NCBI GenBank assembly: GCA_034190875.2
Contig: CM067354.1
Location: 74,553,466 to 74,617,465 of the forward strand
Reading direction: 5' to 3'
DNA length: 64,000 nt
Origin: Urechis unicinctus
Lineage: Eukaryota > Annelida > Polychaeta > Xenopneusta > Urechidae
Shown: one piece after another, positions 1-13,386 of the stretch
Layout of the letters: each line of letters starts with the position of its first letter
Numbering within the stretch: the first letter of the stretch is position 1
Notes under the pieces: generated by a model
Told to the model about the DNA's origin: nothing
Database searches by the model: none
What the model saw: the letters and a program-made list of their open reading frames with translations, nothing else
Translations under genes and position numbers: made by a program

Positions 1-3000
1 TCCAGGCATTACTTAAATGGTTTCGCACGCAGTATGACAAGGTTTGCTATAACTGAAACATGATTCATTGTTCTTTATGCGTGCAGAAAAGTTATTTCAA
101 ATACGGCATAGGTGCAAACCTAGTTGAACATAGCTTAGCCCACTTGCGATTAGGATTTGTAGCAATTATATTATATCTACAGTGCAACTTCAAATGAGTT
201 ATTGTTTTTGATAATTGCGTTGAAGCCATAGTTATGAGTACCTAATTTCTTAAACCATTGTCTATAATGTAACTGGTGTGATTTTAAAGAAAGCAATAGC
301 TAGCGTACGCGCATAAAATACCATAATAGCAAATGTTTGGTCATAGCCAATGCTATGGTTTTTTCGAGTCATGATAAGAGCAATGCCCCCCAATCAGAAT
401 AAAATATTCTGTTCTGTGATGTCAGTAGGCATACAAAAATAGTTGGATATGTAGAAAAACAGCAAATGTGAATATAAATGCACATTGGTAATATTGACGC
501 CAGCGGCATCATATCCTTACACTGTGTCCCAGGCTTACAACAATTACACCACAGGTTTTATCATTCTAAATGCAACAATTGACATAGCAGTGAAACTATT
601 CAATCACTTTTGATAAAATTTCAGCCGACTCAAAACACATAAGCGATAATTTCTTCTTAATATCATTGTGGGCCCGCAAACACTTGTTTCCAAAAAAAGC
701 ACAACTGGTTCAATTGTGTTCTACTTAACCAGCTGTACTACCTGGCCGTCTGTCATTGTGCAGCCTTTAACACTGTATGCAGTTAATAATAAAATTATCC
801 GGGCCATGTTGATCGTATGTGTGCTAGTAATAGCACTGAAGCAGGGATGGTTGAAAAAAGTATATTAAAATCCCAGATTTGTATACTGCCGGCATACCAA
901 TTTTCATTACACTTCCATGTTTTGTCATTATAACATGACGCTATCGACGGAGACCCTTGTTAGATCTAGATACAGTACAGTAATCGACTGTGTCGCAGTT
1001 GCTAAGTGATAAGGTCACTTATACAGGCGATGCTGGAATGTTTCGGTGACAAGACGTTAACTCCTGTAAATCCTATCCTCATTTACTTCTTCCTGCATAA
1101 TTGTACCACAAGGTATTCTGTAATTTACTAATGTACATATAAAGTTAAGCCCATCGATATATAATGTCAACCCGATGCATTCGAGGAACCAACGACTAAA
1201 ATTCATCCTATGAAAATTGCATAATGATCAAATGACACGGAGCAGTGATTTCAGTTGCCACGAGGAAGTATGATACTTCGCACCAGGTCAAATCACTTGG
1301 TGTATCGAATTCCATAGGGCTGACAAAATTATCGCCTGACAATGCCAGTAATACCCGTGCTGACTGTATACACATACACTGTCAATCAATAATTGTGGTG
1401 TAATTACCACCCAAACGGCCATCATACTGCTTGCATGCAGATTCTGATCCTGATGCTACTGGGCACCTACATATCTGTCTGTTCTCTGCGTTACAAACGC
1501 TGTGTTAAGTTATTGGGTCATCAGATCATGGTACTCCCGTCTTTGTCTTATCCCACATAACATGGTAAGCCGGCAACTTCCAGAAGCTTGCAAAATACAA
1601 ATACTTCACTAACAACTGTGGACCGTCGCGTTACTTTGGAATTTTGAGAACGACATCTAGTCGTTTAGCTTAATTAGAATTATGTCTTTCAAGAAAGTAA
1701 ATGTTGAGGTCTACAAATTGAACTAATTAAATTACAATAGACGACTGTATCACTAGATAAGCGATATAAGTGCCTGTATGCAAAGTTTACAATTAACAAA
1801 AGATCTTAGTGTGGACTACCGTAATGCGTTCATAAACCCACCAGCTAAAACGGCGATATATTCTTGGCTGGTGAGGTAAAAGAGCCAGATGCTAGACTTA
1901 TCAAGAGGCACAATGTTTAGCTATTGATGTCAACATCCAATTATGGTCATAGCTTCATACAATTATTGCGATAATTAATATAGAACATCACTTATCACAA
2001 AGGAAATGTACATTCTAACTCTCATATTCGAATTTTGAGTAATTGACGCATATAGTATCCCATTGTGTCTGAATATTGTCATTCGACATTCTTTACTACC
2101 CATCGACACTCAAACACATAAGCCTGGCTACAATGGTTTAGATAAGCAGTCATGTTTAATGCTGCCTAAGGAGAAGAACATTGAGAGCAGGTGTTGCAAT
2201 TGTGCATCTGAAAACTGAATTTCTTAGAAGAAGAATATCTGCGATCTTCAGTCCAAATATTTTGTGATAACAATCAATTAAGCCATGATATCTTTTAAAT
2301 GCAATGTCTTTGGCAAACTGAGACGCGTACGTAGCTTCCCAAATACAGAATCGTACCTGCCACACAACCATATGCCAATTCAGATATATTCAGCCCCAGA
2401 GTTCGATTGTAGTTGTACTGTAGAGCGAGAGCAGTTCTAACTAAGCCTTTTACGATAATAATGCTTCGTATTCTTTAATAGATTACGCCACCGCACCTAA
2501 GACAAAAACATGACAAGAATATTTGAATCAGTCGTCATTGTGCTTGATCAAATTATGCGATTCGGGATTCGTAAGAATTCCGTTTCATCAAATTGATCGG
2601 CCTTAATGCTCAACGCAGCCAATTCATGTTAAGCTGTTTAACTACGTGTTGCTATTGTTACGATGACAAGTTTCACCAAATGCAGCATCCTTAATTCAAC
2701 GTAATCACGCAATGGTAGGATCTGTTAAGTGCCATCGACATCCTGTTGCTGCCAATTATAGTTTACAATTCGTCATGGCCACAAGTGTTAGAGATTAGAC
2801 CGATTTTCGTTCGCTCTTGTATTGCTATACTTGACGCATTTGGCATGGCATGCATTACCATGAATATTGGCTACTATTAAGCTAATACATTTACGTTACT
2901 AATCAAGACATCAATTATCCTTAATTCATTCACCCCGTAACAGAAAATGACATTATGATGACAATGTATGTCTTTCAGTGAACGTAAATATGATGAATAT

Positions 3001-3130
3001 ATAACCCCGTTACCAATAGAGTGGTCAACTCAATGAATGTGATCTTTACACCGACGTAGATCAACACATGGTGAGGATAAAGCTTCATACGCATTGAGCA
3101 GAGGTGTCAATAGACACAAGCCTCTTTATG

Positions 3131-3373
3131 CTAAATAACTATAGTCATAAAATGAACGATAATGTCGGTGCCAAAACTTACGAAATAACTATGTATATTG
3201 ATTATTTCTGCGCAGCTGCTTGACAATAATGTATGAGAAGTCAGTGATGTCCTTTCGTTTAAATCATATTTCACGACAACAGTGCCATCGAATTGATTGG
3301 ACCAGGGCAGATAAAGCGGGGACTGATATACCGTACATTGTTCAAACGCCATAGTATAGTACAAAAATTTCAC
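3131..3373 (-). pseudogene. Olfactomedin-like domain fragment (unit A)
   Basis: On the minus strand an 80-codon open frame contains the string TVYQSPLY, then VVVKYDL, then HSYFVSFGTDI. This order (VY-x-SLYY, short gap, hydrophobic-KYDL, about 30 residues, YSY..G.TDI) resembles the central part of olfactomedin domains, secreted or surface beta-propeller domains, where a VYNGSLYY-like strand precedes IVKYDL and later TDIDLAVDE. That comparison is from knowledge of the family, not from a search. The frame stops soon after TDI and lacks the rest of the domain (usually about 250 residues), so it is a fragment. Just upstream of the frame unit B has an AG where A has TG, possibly a lost splice acceptor. 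An alternative is a chance open frame, since near-identity of A and B gives no independent support. Confidence 0.35.
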
Positions 3374-4204
3374 CCTCGAATATGATTATCAACTTTGTAC
3401 AATCGATGTGGACATTATTGACATGAAATTGGTTAATCCAATTACACTTACAGGGTGCACATTGAAATTAGCTTACAGAACATTCATGACGACTACTTGT
3501 TGACATAAACATAGCCAATTACTCAAAACAAATGTGAAAAATAATCGGTAGCATGATGACCCAAGTGCAATGTTGTCGTCATGATTTGTGTGATAAAAAG
3601 CTTGAACGGTGAGAGCTCAATGTAACGCAAATATTCAGCCCTGCAGACACAGATATTTTATGTTGACGTTAAATTACAAATGGAATATCCGTTTGCAATA
3701 TTTAACTGGCAATTCCGTTAGATGTATAGTAACGTACATATTGGATTATAGCTTCAGTTCTTTTCACAATTAATTGAATACACACATGCTGCTATGTTTC
3801 GGCCAAATGACCAGCCGCGTATGCAGTTTGGTATTGATTCTGGAAGTGCATCGGAGTAAACTCTTGTGATGTTTCTCATGGTTCAAATGTCTGAATAAGA
3901 ATATCATTTCCGGACAACCCGCCGCCTTGAGTTTTCAGTGAACAACTGTTTAACCAATAGTTTTGCGGAAGGTAATGGACATTGCAGTCATAATTACTTT
4001 TCCCTATTTCATACAACTCCACTCATGGATGGTGTTGAATGACCAATAAATAGCTTCCCGGAATATAAATGACCTGCATATCACCTGTTTCATTTGCCAA
4101 CATTGCACACTGCACCATAAAGTCTCATTGTGGTACTGAACCTGGTGCATTTGGTTAATCCAAAGGTTACCAAGCTGATGCTATTCAAGGGCTTTTATTT
4201 TTCG

Positions 4205-4560
4205 GTTCAGCGCAAGTGCATGAAAATGGTCCGACGTCCCTTTTAACATACAACACGATGTTCAGACGGTTATGGGTGACTATGAGGATGAATATGCCCG
4301 TACCTACGTATATAGGGATTGGTTTGCTGTGTACTCCAACTCTCTATCGCACGAACGGCCACTCTCACGTCCTTGTATGCAAACCATTACCGGCTTGCAA
4401 TACGGAATGGCACATAGGCATTTCGGGGTTCGCACGAATGGGGGTTTAAGGAAGGGGGAGGGTATGTAGGTTAGCGTTACGTAAATGAGGGTCATGGCGG
4501 ATGTCATACGGCGTTTCATGTGGGTCGGGGCGAGGTTTCCAAAATCGGCAAACAGAGCGT
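4205..4560. other. GC-richer block of unknown origin (unit A)
   Basis: This block is clearly richer in G and C than its surroundings and contains CG-bearing words and a purine-rich run (gaagggggaggg). Frames are open on both strands: plus strand 4,272-4,469 with a DYEDEYARTYVYRDWFAVY-like string, and minus strand 4,304-4,519. I recognise neither protein. It is present in A and B and absent from C. It could be a decayed exon, a promoter-like CpG patch or an old insertion, and nothing in the sequence decides between these. Confidence 0.4.
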
Positions 4561-7003
4561 TGCGTTATTTATGAACGGTCTCAAACCAGATTATATACGT
4601 CATGCTTTTTTTATATAACGCATTAATAGTTACACAAACAGCTGATATGATTTGTAAATTGGAATGGTGTATGCATGTTTAGATTTAACGTTACTGAACT
4701 GATACATCCATAACATCCCAAGAGACGGTACCAATGTCCGGTGCTAAACATACCCTGCTTATCATACTCGCTCGCGCGTTTTACAATGCGATATAATACG
4801 ATCATACGTTTATAATGCTGTATATCAGACAGAGGTCCCATAATTGGTTATCACGCAATTGGCCTCACGCTTGTAATTGGCAACGGACGGACTTAGAGTT
4901 TATGTACATTAAAAACATCGAATGCGTTCTTTTGTTGTTATTCTTACTGAGTAAGCCTAAAATTGTTGGAATGGGCAGAATACCCTCAGTATACTTCTGT
5001 GAGTTGAATTACGTTATTTGGTGAAACCTTTGTCAGATTGCATCCAGCAAAAATACCATCATTGCGATGATTCATATACCTCCATGGAAAAACACATCTA
5101 AACGCCCAACACAGCGTTGGTGTGACTGTCAAATAGATTAAAATCACCATATACCGGACCTGTTGCAGTTAAGTTATTCAGTTGTCACCTGGTGGTCATT
5201 TCCTGTATTGGTCACAGGATCATAAACTTAAGCTGCATATACATTAAGAAAGGTGCCTGTGCTTATAAGGGGTATGGCTTTATTTCATGTAAGCATGAAG
5301 GCAGTAATTTCCTTGCATATGCAATACCGTGCTAAGTCATGACATGTGTAAGCTACAATGAAGATAATTACATGTGTACGGGTCACTAGCATGATGATGC
5401 GGTTTGCAATTGGTTGCAAGGATAGTCTGAATATTTTAAGGCTTGTAAGATGTGTTTGATATCATGTGCATCGCTGGTCCCCAAATGTTATAGCTGTGAT
5501 TCTCAAAAAGAAAAAAGGTGTTATTGCGATAACTGTGAGCTTGCGGCAAATTATTCGGACGGGCTGAGTTATATCATAGAATATTTGCAAGGCATAAGAT
5601 TGGAGTTATGACCTAAACCTTTTTATTATAGAAACATAGACGATAAAGACAGTTGTGCAAGACAAGATGGTGGCATCAAGCATCTACCAAACAATGCCAT
5701 CGTAATGTTAGCAATAAAATTGGGCTTAAATTCTTACAAATTCTATTGACTCGTTTAAGTTCACGGCATAGTGTTTCGACAAGTATGTCCTAAAATACTA
5801 AATACGTCTAAGGCAGTTCGTTTATGCACTTTAGAATCAGCTGAAAGCAATTGCATTATGTCCACTGACAGTCACATCTGGTTAAGATGAATGAAGAAGC
5901 AACGTATGGCATGATCTTTTTTGCAAAAACTCGTTACTGTTATGTATGAAAATATTACAGAAAATAACATGAACACTTATGTATTGTCATTATGCCGGGG
6001 GTGTATAGAAGCGAGGCGTGACCTACGCTATAACGTATTTAATCAACACTTTCATTACATCCCATCGGAATTATGAATTAGAAGCAGGTATGCACATATC
6101 TTAGATAGATGTGTGATAACATTTGTCGTGAAATAGTAGACATGAAGTCTTTAGCATTTAAATTATCCGGTTGAACGAAGCTTTCGATTTGTTGTTCCTG
6201 CGACGTAATTATCATACTAGGGTAATCCAAATTATTAGATGATGACTAGCAACCAAAGTAGATATTCTAATGTCATCTGTCTCTTTGTTAATACTAACAT
6301 ATGGCTTAACGCTGCTAGTTTCACATTTCGAAATTAGTTATGCACCTGTTGTCATTAGTAAAATGTTGCAGTCATCAATACATAGATATAGCAAAACTAT
6401 ACACCGCAGCAGCGAACATCATGCGAGCGATTGGTTCTTGACATATAAATAACACAGAACCTTATTTAATATAAGTCAGGAGGTAATACAAGAACTCCGA
6501 AGCAAAGAGAGTGTAATGCCATGTCTTATCGTGAGCCCTAGTACGGGTTTTATCACTATATATAATTCATCCACAAGAGTCAATCTGTGTGAATATAAAA
6601 TAACCAGGCAGTGGATATAAGCGGTATAACACATGGTCTCGTTAGCTCTCGCATGCCATGGAAGGATCGTTCCCTGTGTTTATGTATTGCTGAAAGCCAT
6701 AGATAAAAAGTTGCAATAGTAACCTTCGTAGTGAGGTTATCAGAGAGAACATCATGACGGCAATATAACAGTCAATGGGTACAAGCTTATTTCGCGCCGA
6801 AACGGATGTATGATGCAAACATTAAGACATGACTGTAGATCAAGCTGTAATTTTTATTGATAACCGAAGGTTAATGATGGAGCTCCAATTAATATGCTCG
6901 AAAAGGTTCCATCAATACAGTTATTACAGAGGCAAGGTTTTTGGAAGAACGAGTATTAGACGAAACATCGCTAAAGGGCTCAGGTGGTACTATTTATGTC
7001 ATG

Positions 7004-7180
<177 letters not shown>

Positions 7181-8119
7181 AAGCTTGCGCGTTTTTGTTG
7201 TTTTGTTAAGGTTTACGCACGAGTCCAAATGAAAATGTAATTCAATGTTACTGAACAGAATGGCAAACGCAACTGACAAGTGTAAATAACAAAGCAGAAC
7301 AAATGTTTCATTTGCTGTTTACTTGAATTTAGTATAGAGGTTTATTTAGAGAATAAAACGGTCGCCATTTTTTGCGATATTGCTAACCTTGGTCATAATA
7401 ATCCGATTGCGAGTGATTGTTCGAAAATACAATGTCCGATCTATGCGAGTGTCAATCATACTATAATTGAGCAATATACATTAGAATCACATTGCGGTTT
7501 CAGCCGACGTATATATCAATGTTGTTCCTCATGATCTACTTTTGATTGTGAGTGAATATCCATATGACAGTCATTTACTTTTGGCGGACAGATGCAGTGA
7601 AATGCCTACTAAAATGAATGGGGCATAGGGTACAGCAATAAGTGCTCAAGAAATCCAAGAACACTCCTGCCCCGGGTCGAAATACATATCTTGCTTTGGG
7701 TGACTTAATGTATCTAGAAATGCCAAATAGCCTTTATGTGACTGTAAGTCACTACAACAGCCTTATTAGATTTCTGCAAGAAAATTGTCCATTAGCGACT
7801 CGGTGATTTGGTTATCGCTTATGCTGTAGGGATGTCAGCGTAAATCGAATCAAAGAGGTAGAGACAACAATGACTCAGCATCAAATCTAACAACTGCTAA
7901 TGATAATGAGTCGTGTGATATAGGAGACAACCACCTGCACAAAATGTAACCTGTATCATCTGGCTCCAAACAGATTATATATTGATGCCAATGGATAATA
8001 CATTAAAGTTACATCTCGGGACAAAGTCTCGCTCCACAAGGAGAATTCCCAAACCTACGATTTGATGGCATTCCTCTCACACAAGGAGAACTCCCAAACC
8101 AAGCCAATTTTGTAATCAA

Positions 8120-8575
8120 CATGCTGAATGAAGAAGGGACCCTAGAGGTAGCCGAAAATAGCGGCGCTGTTATGCGCGACGCCCTCGCTGAATTCTGAAA
8201 ACACTATTTATTTACAGTTTACAGTGCTTAATAAAGATGGGGTTCATCCAAGAGGGAGCATTCTCAATTAAACTGGCTCAGCAACTTTGACCTACTCAGG
8301 TCATTTCTCCAGTTCTCTCCAAGCATGGATAAAGCAATGATTACAGCGGCCGATGACGATTTACTTGAGATGATTGCTTTCATACGGTACTGCAAAGCCC
8401 GGCTCGTCAGGAAGACTTACATGCGTGCTATGCAAAGCTAATGCCCAGCACTGATAAAGTGATGAAATATCTAACATTTCTCAAACAAATGTCGCAATTG
8501 ATACTACAACATTTTCAACACTGAAAGCCAGAATAGTTCTAGTAAAGATTGTCACACATATTGAACATATATAAT
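8120..8575 (+). pseudogene. HECT-domain (G2E3-like) relic, unit A
   Basis: The frame at 8,143 reads EVAENSGAVMRDALAEF before a stop. After an internal deletion, a second stretch (8,228-8,300) encodes the later block with the string GFIQEGAF. These blocks match the layout of the HECT-like C-terminal domain of G2E3-type E3 ubiquitin ligases, where a GV.RDALSEFW block is followed by P.LRHD...EW, a KG helix and FP(I/V).L. The A copy has lost the RHD/EW block, which is present in C. Downstream sequence to 8,575 is conserved among units, but I cannot assign it. A short direct duplication of the acaaggaga.tcccaaacc motif lies just upstream (8,037-8,100). The relic is dead: it has stops, frameshifts and a deletion. 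Confidence 0.5.
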
Positions 8576-8939
8576 ACGTTTTGTTGAGTTATTGCTGACA
8601 GCGATTGTTCCGTTGTTCATGAAGCAAAACAAAAGATATCACAGCATATCGTTTAACTAAAGCGAACATGTTAAACGGAAGTGCTTTATTGTCGCCATAA
8701 TGTTGGTTTATGACAAAGCTTGGTCTCTCTTATCAGATTTCGTTTACACGATCACCCCAGGCTGCTAATGGATATTCATTACATTACCAGTTCATTTTCT
8801 TCTTTCAGTACATCCCAAGCCGCCATTGATATTTTCAATTTGGTTTATTGTCCGCATTTGAATGCATGAAACCAAGTTAAACTATAAGAAACGAAGTTAA
8901 ACTATAAGAAAAACAATAATCATTGTGGGCTTGGTAGTG

Positions 8940-9320
8940 GTAAAAATTATGGTTTGAGTTTGGGTGTATTTTATGCATAACCAAACCATGAAGCATCAGC
9001 GCAACATAACTTTATATATTATGTAGCAATGCAACGTTCCCAATAACGTATATGTCGAAGCTGGACCCAATGTTCTAAAGATACTTGCTGATGACGCCTT
9101 ATGCACAGCGCCAATCATATTGGCATTAGTTTGAGACTGAATAATAAATTGCTTTACATGCTATGTTCTATAGCGGCAAGAACAATTTGTCGCTACTTTA
9201 TTAATACTCGTTCCAATCCACTTAGGTGTCGCTGATTACCCTTATCATCTGCATTTAAATGTCCAAGGTGGTCTATTAACATGGCTTTTTATCATCCCTT
9301 AGAAGCTCATACGTAAATTT
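8940..9320 (+). pseudogene. Decayed C-terminal membrane-protein relic R (A1)
   Basis: Homologous to the better preserved copies at 15,645, 51,020 and 62,640. Frames are interrupted several times. Preserved strings are MHNQTMKH and VYVEAGPNVLKILADDAL. See the D copy (62,640) for interpretation. Confidence 0.4.
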
Positions 9321-10913
9321 ACTGCATTAATTAACATTGAACCAGCTGTGATACGTTGTTAATATTTATGCTGTCCACGAAAGCCATCGGAGAGTACTAT
9401 TCTAGGTTCATATACATATGGTGAAGCGGATTTCCGTTATTCGTAATATATTCATGGGATGCAGCCTTACTGTTCACGTGTTTGCCATAGCTAGTGGGTG
9501 AGAAGGTTAGGATCGTAAAAGCCAGCGGTAAAGGATAATCCATGTGGTGAGGGTGGTACTCGTAAATTCAGTGCCTACAATGATGAAAAAAGCTTTATAA
9601 TCAACATGCATTTTATTTCACGTCAGTGCGTGTGCTGATGTCTGTTGCGATTTATTGCTGAAATAGTAGTTTATTAATGGCTGCAGGCCAATTGTACTAT
9701 AATCACCAGGCAGGTTACAACATAGACGTTTTCGTTTTATTACAGGTAGTGTTGTTGACACAGGAAAAGACTATAAATGATAGATGTTAATCCAATAAGT
9801 CAGGCATTCTTAGCCAGACCACACCTTTCGCCAGTTATGAATGTTATTCACTGATAGTTAAATGGTGGTGTGAATGTAACACAACACATCAATCAGTTAT
9901 CTTTGAAATAACTGTGTATAGCGCTTTTGGACTGGATAGTCTAAGAAATTGACATGTTGTTCTAACATCAAGTGGTCCACCAAGGCCCATCATACACGTG
10001 AGCTGCACATTTAATCATATGGTAGCCGTTTGATTGTGGTTGGTAGAACTACTGAACTGCATACATGAAGCAACGAGCTATAGGGTTCATCTATAATAGC
10101 GGATACAAGAACTGCAATTGAACTTCCAGAACGGCCGATATCAACACAACAATCGAAGGAACTTTGGTCATTTTGATATCTAAGCGTTACCACTGTATAC
10201 GACTAACAAAAGTGATATATATATAAACTATTGGCACGGCAGTCTAGTCTCACATCAGGAGGATGTGCCGTGAAACCCTATTCTTACCTTACTTACCTAA
10301 CATAGCTCCAATTGCTCCGTCAGCTTATATGTGCATTGGTAATACATCACAGGGACCAATAACTAGTCAATATGTGACTTCTGTTAGTTTACACCACAGG
10401 TCTTACAATTCTAAATACAATAATTTTACATTGCGAATATTGGTGGAAAAGTATTCGACGGTCTTTCTGTATAAACATTTGGCCAACTCAAGACACATAA
10501 ACTGATATTTCTCCTTTCATTCGTTGTGGTACCACCTGAACACATAATCGGCTCTACAGTGTACTACTTAGCCAGCTGTATTATGTGTCCGTCCGGCAAT
10601 GTGCAGCTAGAGTGAATGACATCGATGATCTGGGTGTGCATGAAACGAGTTAACCATTTGGTATCTGCCTTTAACAGAACAAGGAAACATAATTGATTTG
10701 TCTCAAATTTATCTGATGATACAGAAATGTTACCGCATACATTTAACACAGTCTAAAGCTGTTTCAGACAGTACAGCGAAGCCCTTGATTTGTGCGGTTA
10801 TTAGATATGTATTTGCGATGCCATATGCAGTGCAAAGAATGTTCCGCGACGGAAGATAACACTATCAGGAAAGTAATGAGTGAAGGCATAACATTTTAAA
10901 TGCTTTTTTAAAT

Positions 10914-11254
10914 ATGGATACCATACGCAAACATTTGTCTTTAAACACAGTCAATGTTTCTGGGATTGGGGAATTCAGCTGCAAGGTGAGCACAATACTG
11001 CTTGTCATGGGACATTTCATAGCATTGTTGACAGACAAGCAAGATACATGTGTAGTTCAAGTACGTCATCTTGTGAGATATAACCCGGATATACTCTTGC
11101 CCTCATATATGTCTTTGTGTCTGTGTGCTTCCTTTGTAGCTTGGGCCAGGCCTCCATGTATCCATTCAATAATAATATTTGTCCATCCCATCTGTCCTAT
11201 TCATTCCAGCAAGACCATCAGGTTACCTATGGGATTGCTTACCACGAGCAATGA
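10914..11254 (+). pseudogene. Two-exon spliced gene relic (A2)
   Basis: A strong donor (aag|gtgagc, intron start 10,986) and a strong acceptor with a long pyrimidine tract (cttcctttgtag|c, intron end 11,139) bound a 154-base intron. Downstream, 11,140-11,254 is a 115-base exon that ends at TGA and, read in phase 2, encodes LGQASMYPF and later QQDHQVTY. Joined to the upstream frame starting MFLGLGN (ATG at 10,952), it stays open across the intron. The same exon 2 has exactly 115 bases and the same open frame in B, C and D. I do not recognise the protein. By eye most differences between copies change the amino acid, so I see no clear sign of continued selection. Confidence 0.5.
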
Positions 11255-12179
11255 TATACATACAGTTCTGGAGCTGGACTTATCGACGTCGCCATAAATT
11301 ATGTTCGATTGATTTTGCAATCTTACTGGTGTTGTGAATTTATTCAACATTCCTGTAGGCACAAGGCCATTAATGAAATCAATGCAATGCATGTTATAGT
11401 TTTGTTTAGGATAACTGCATCTACCTGAACACATCATAAGCTGCAGGAAATATGTAATAGGTTTTCCTTATTTAAATGAAGTCATGTGACTACATTGTTA
11501 CTACATCTTTATACAGCTGTGTGCCATAAGCCACTGCCTTTTGTAGTAATAACAATCAGTCAGCTTGTATATGGTTTGAAAGGGGCGTTGGCGTCATTTA
11601 GTGATATTTACTGCAACTTTGCAGTTGCACCACACCCGGATTGCGCTTTGCAGCAACACATATGCAGATCATTACAGTTGAAACTTAATGTGCCATGATG
11701 GGATACATTTATTGTGTCACGAAGGTATAGGCCCATAAAATCCGTCGTAATAAAGTGTAATATATAGTGGTGACGCCGCATAATGAAACAATAGTGTTCA
11801 ATACCCATAGGCTGGTCAAAACGACATGGGTGATACCTTATTGACACTATGTTACGTGACAAATGTGGTCTAAATGACCTGAAGCGTTTCGATGAATGGT
11901 TACACAATGGTGCCTTTAGCGTTGACCACATAAAGAAAAGAGTGTGATAGATATTCATGGCGAACATAATGTAAGAGGTTAAGGGGATGATTACCACAGC
12001 AATGCTCTCAAAATAAAATAGCTCCTTTAGTGTTTGAACAAAACCAAGGTTAATCTAGGACAATGCAGTGCTTTAATTACTAAGCCAACTATACGCAATT
12101 CATATTGTATGGAATATGTATACGACTCACTAGAAAAATAACAGTTAAACGTTCTGATGGATGGAATAATAGCTGTGAT

Positions 12180-12860
12180 TTCCCTCGGTACACCGGGGCT
12201 TGCTTGCATATCAATAATGTTCAGTGCCCGTTAAGCATTTTGTTTCACCGTGCTCAGAATACATCCAAATGGCCTCTATAAAACACGATTATTGCGAACA
12301 ACCGCGCCCTATAATTTGGTAAGGGTATCATAAAAACCATGAAGAAATTGCATCGCAGGTGTAACAAATTGGAAGCGGCCGCCTGGTCACGTCGTGGAAT
12401 AATCATTTTGCTGTTCAACAATCGATGCTGCTCTTGCAAAACAGCGGTCGTGATTGATTTGTGTTTTCGGTTTACTGGATCGTACATCCTTACAATTGAT
12501 ATCATTAGGTGGACAAAGTGCAGTGAAGCGGTCTTATCGATCGAGAGATGATATACCATGTATAGTACAAGTAACTCGGCCGATTACCTTTGGTACGATG
12601 GGGTTCGGTTATAATATATTTCGTAACTGCTCAGTGAACATAAAACAGAGCCTTAAAGCTTATTCCGCGTTGAACGTTCCCTCGTTATTATTTGTAAGGA
12701 TATCATAAGGACAAGAAAGAAAATCGCATCGCTGTTAGAATCTATTGGAAATGGATTCCCGGTCACATCATTGGAGCCTCAAGAACAATTGCCGAACCAT
12801 TTATGCTACAGTCGTGATATATGCCCGAGACATATCATAGCTGGTGAGGCGATTGTTGCA
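12180..12860 (+). repeat. Local direct duplication of about 377 bases (A2)
   Basis: The first copy (about 12,180-12,560) and second copy (about 12,570-12,860) share ordered words: ggtac..gggg, then tgctcagtg/tgttcagtg, then taagg.tatcataa, then gcatcgc, attggaa and ggtcac. The offset is close to 377 bases. The duplication is present in all type-2 monomers (30,290; 47,530; 59,570), so it predates the array. Some frames in it are open (for example MKKLHRRCNKLEAAAWS at 12,339), but I do not recognise a protein. Confidence 0.7.
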
Positions 12861-13149
12861 CTAATGCTCATTGAAACTATTTGACATTCTTGTAAACAGG
12901 TCCCTCTTTACATGAACAGTTGCGGGATTATAAGTTAATCCTAGATCTCGAGGAATACTGAAAAAGATGCACAGAAAAATACACAACGGCGCCTGGTGGT
13001 TAACTAGTTTATTTTATTAGATAGCTGGATATATTGTCACTCATATTACCAAGAGTAATATCCACATTCATAAAGGTTTCTGAAAACTGCAAACTGAGAT
13101 GGCGCATATACATCATTATGACTTTATGTGTGTCTTCTTCGATATTTAT

Positions 13150-13243
13150 CTCTCCCTCCATCTCTCTCTACATCTCTTTCTCTCCTCTTTCTCTCTCCCT
13201 TGCTTAATCACTCTCCTATTTCGCTCTCTCTCTCGTCCACTCC

Positions 13244-13294
<51 letters not shown>

Positions 13295-13386
13295 GCTTAA
13301 GCTCTCTCTTATTTTGCTCTCTCTCTCGCGTCCACTCCCGCTCTCTCTCGATGAATATCCCTCTCATTCTCTCCCTCTTTCTCTCA
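13150..13386. repeat. (CT)n-rich microsatellite (A2)
   Basis: A cluster of CT runs with a pure tract at 13,246-13,290, separated by short conserved spacers. Leu-Ser and Arg-Glu open frames across it are artefacts. Confidence 0.96.

Noticed and set aside
668..868. ORF ending in a possible membrane helix, also open in C (35,226-35,492)
   Set aside because: The C copy is in the recently homogenised 1.4 kb, the overlapping minus frame is equally open, and the A2 counterpart (10,530-10,620) is not open. Evidence is too thin for a gene call.
4304..4841. Minus-strand ORFs at 4,304-4,519 and 4,623-4,841
   Set aside because: Repeated in B only because of near-identity. No recognisable domain and no splice or start context.
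6270..6452. A conserved 60-codon hydrophobic ORF in A and B (24,351-24,533)
   Set aside because: A and B are nearly identical everywhere, so conservation is uninformative. C lacks the region and no motif is visible.
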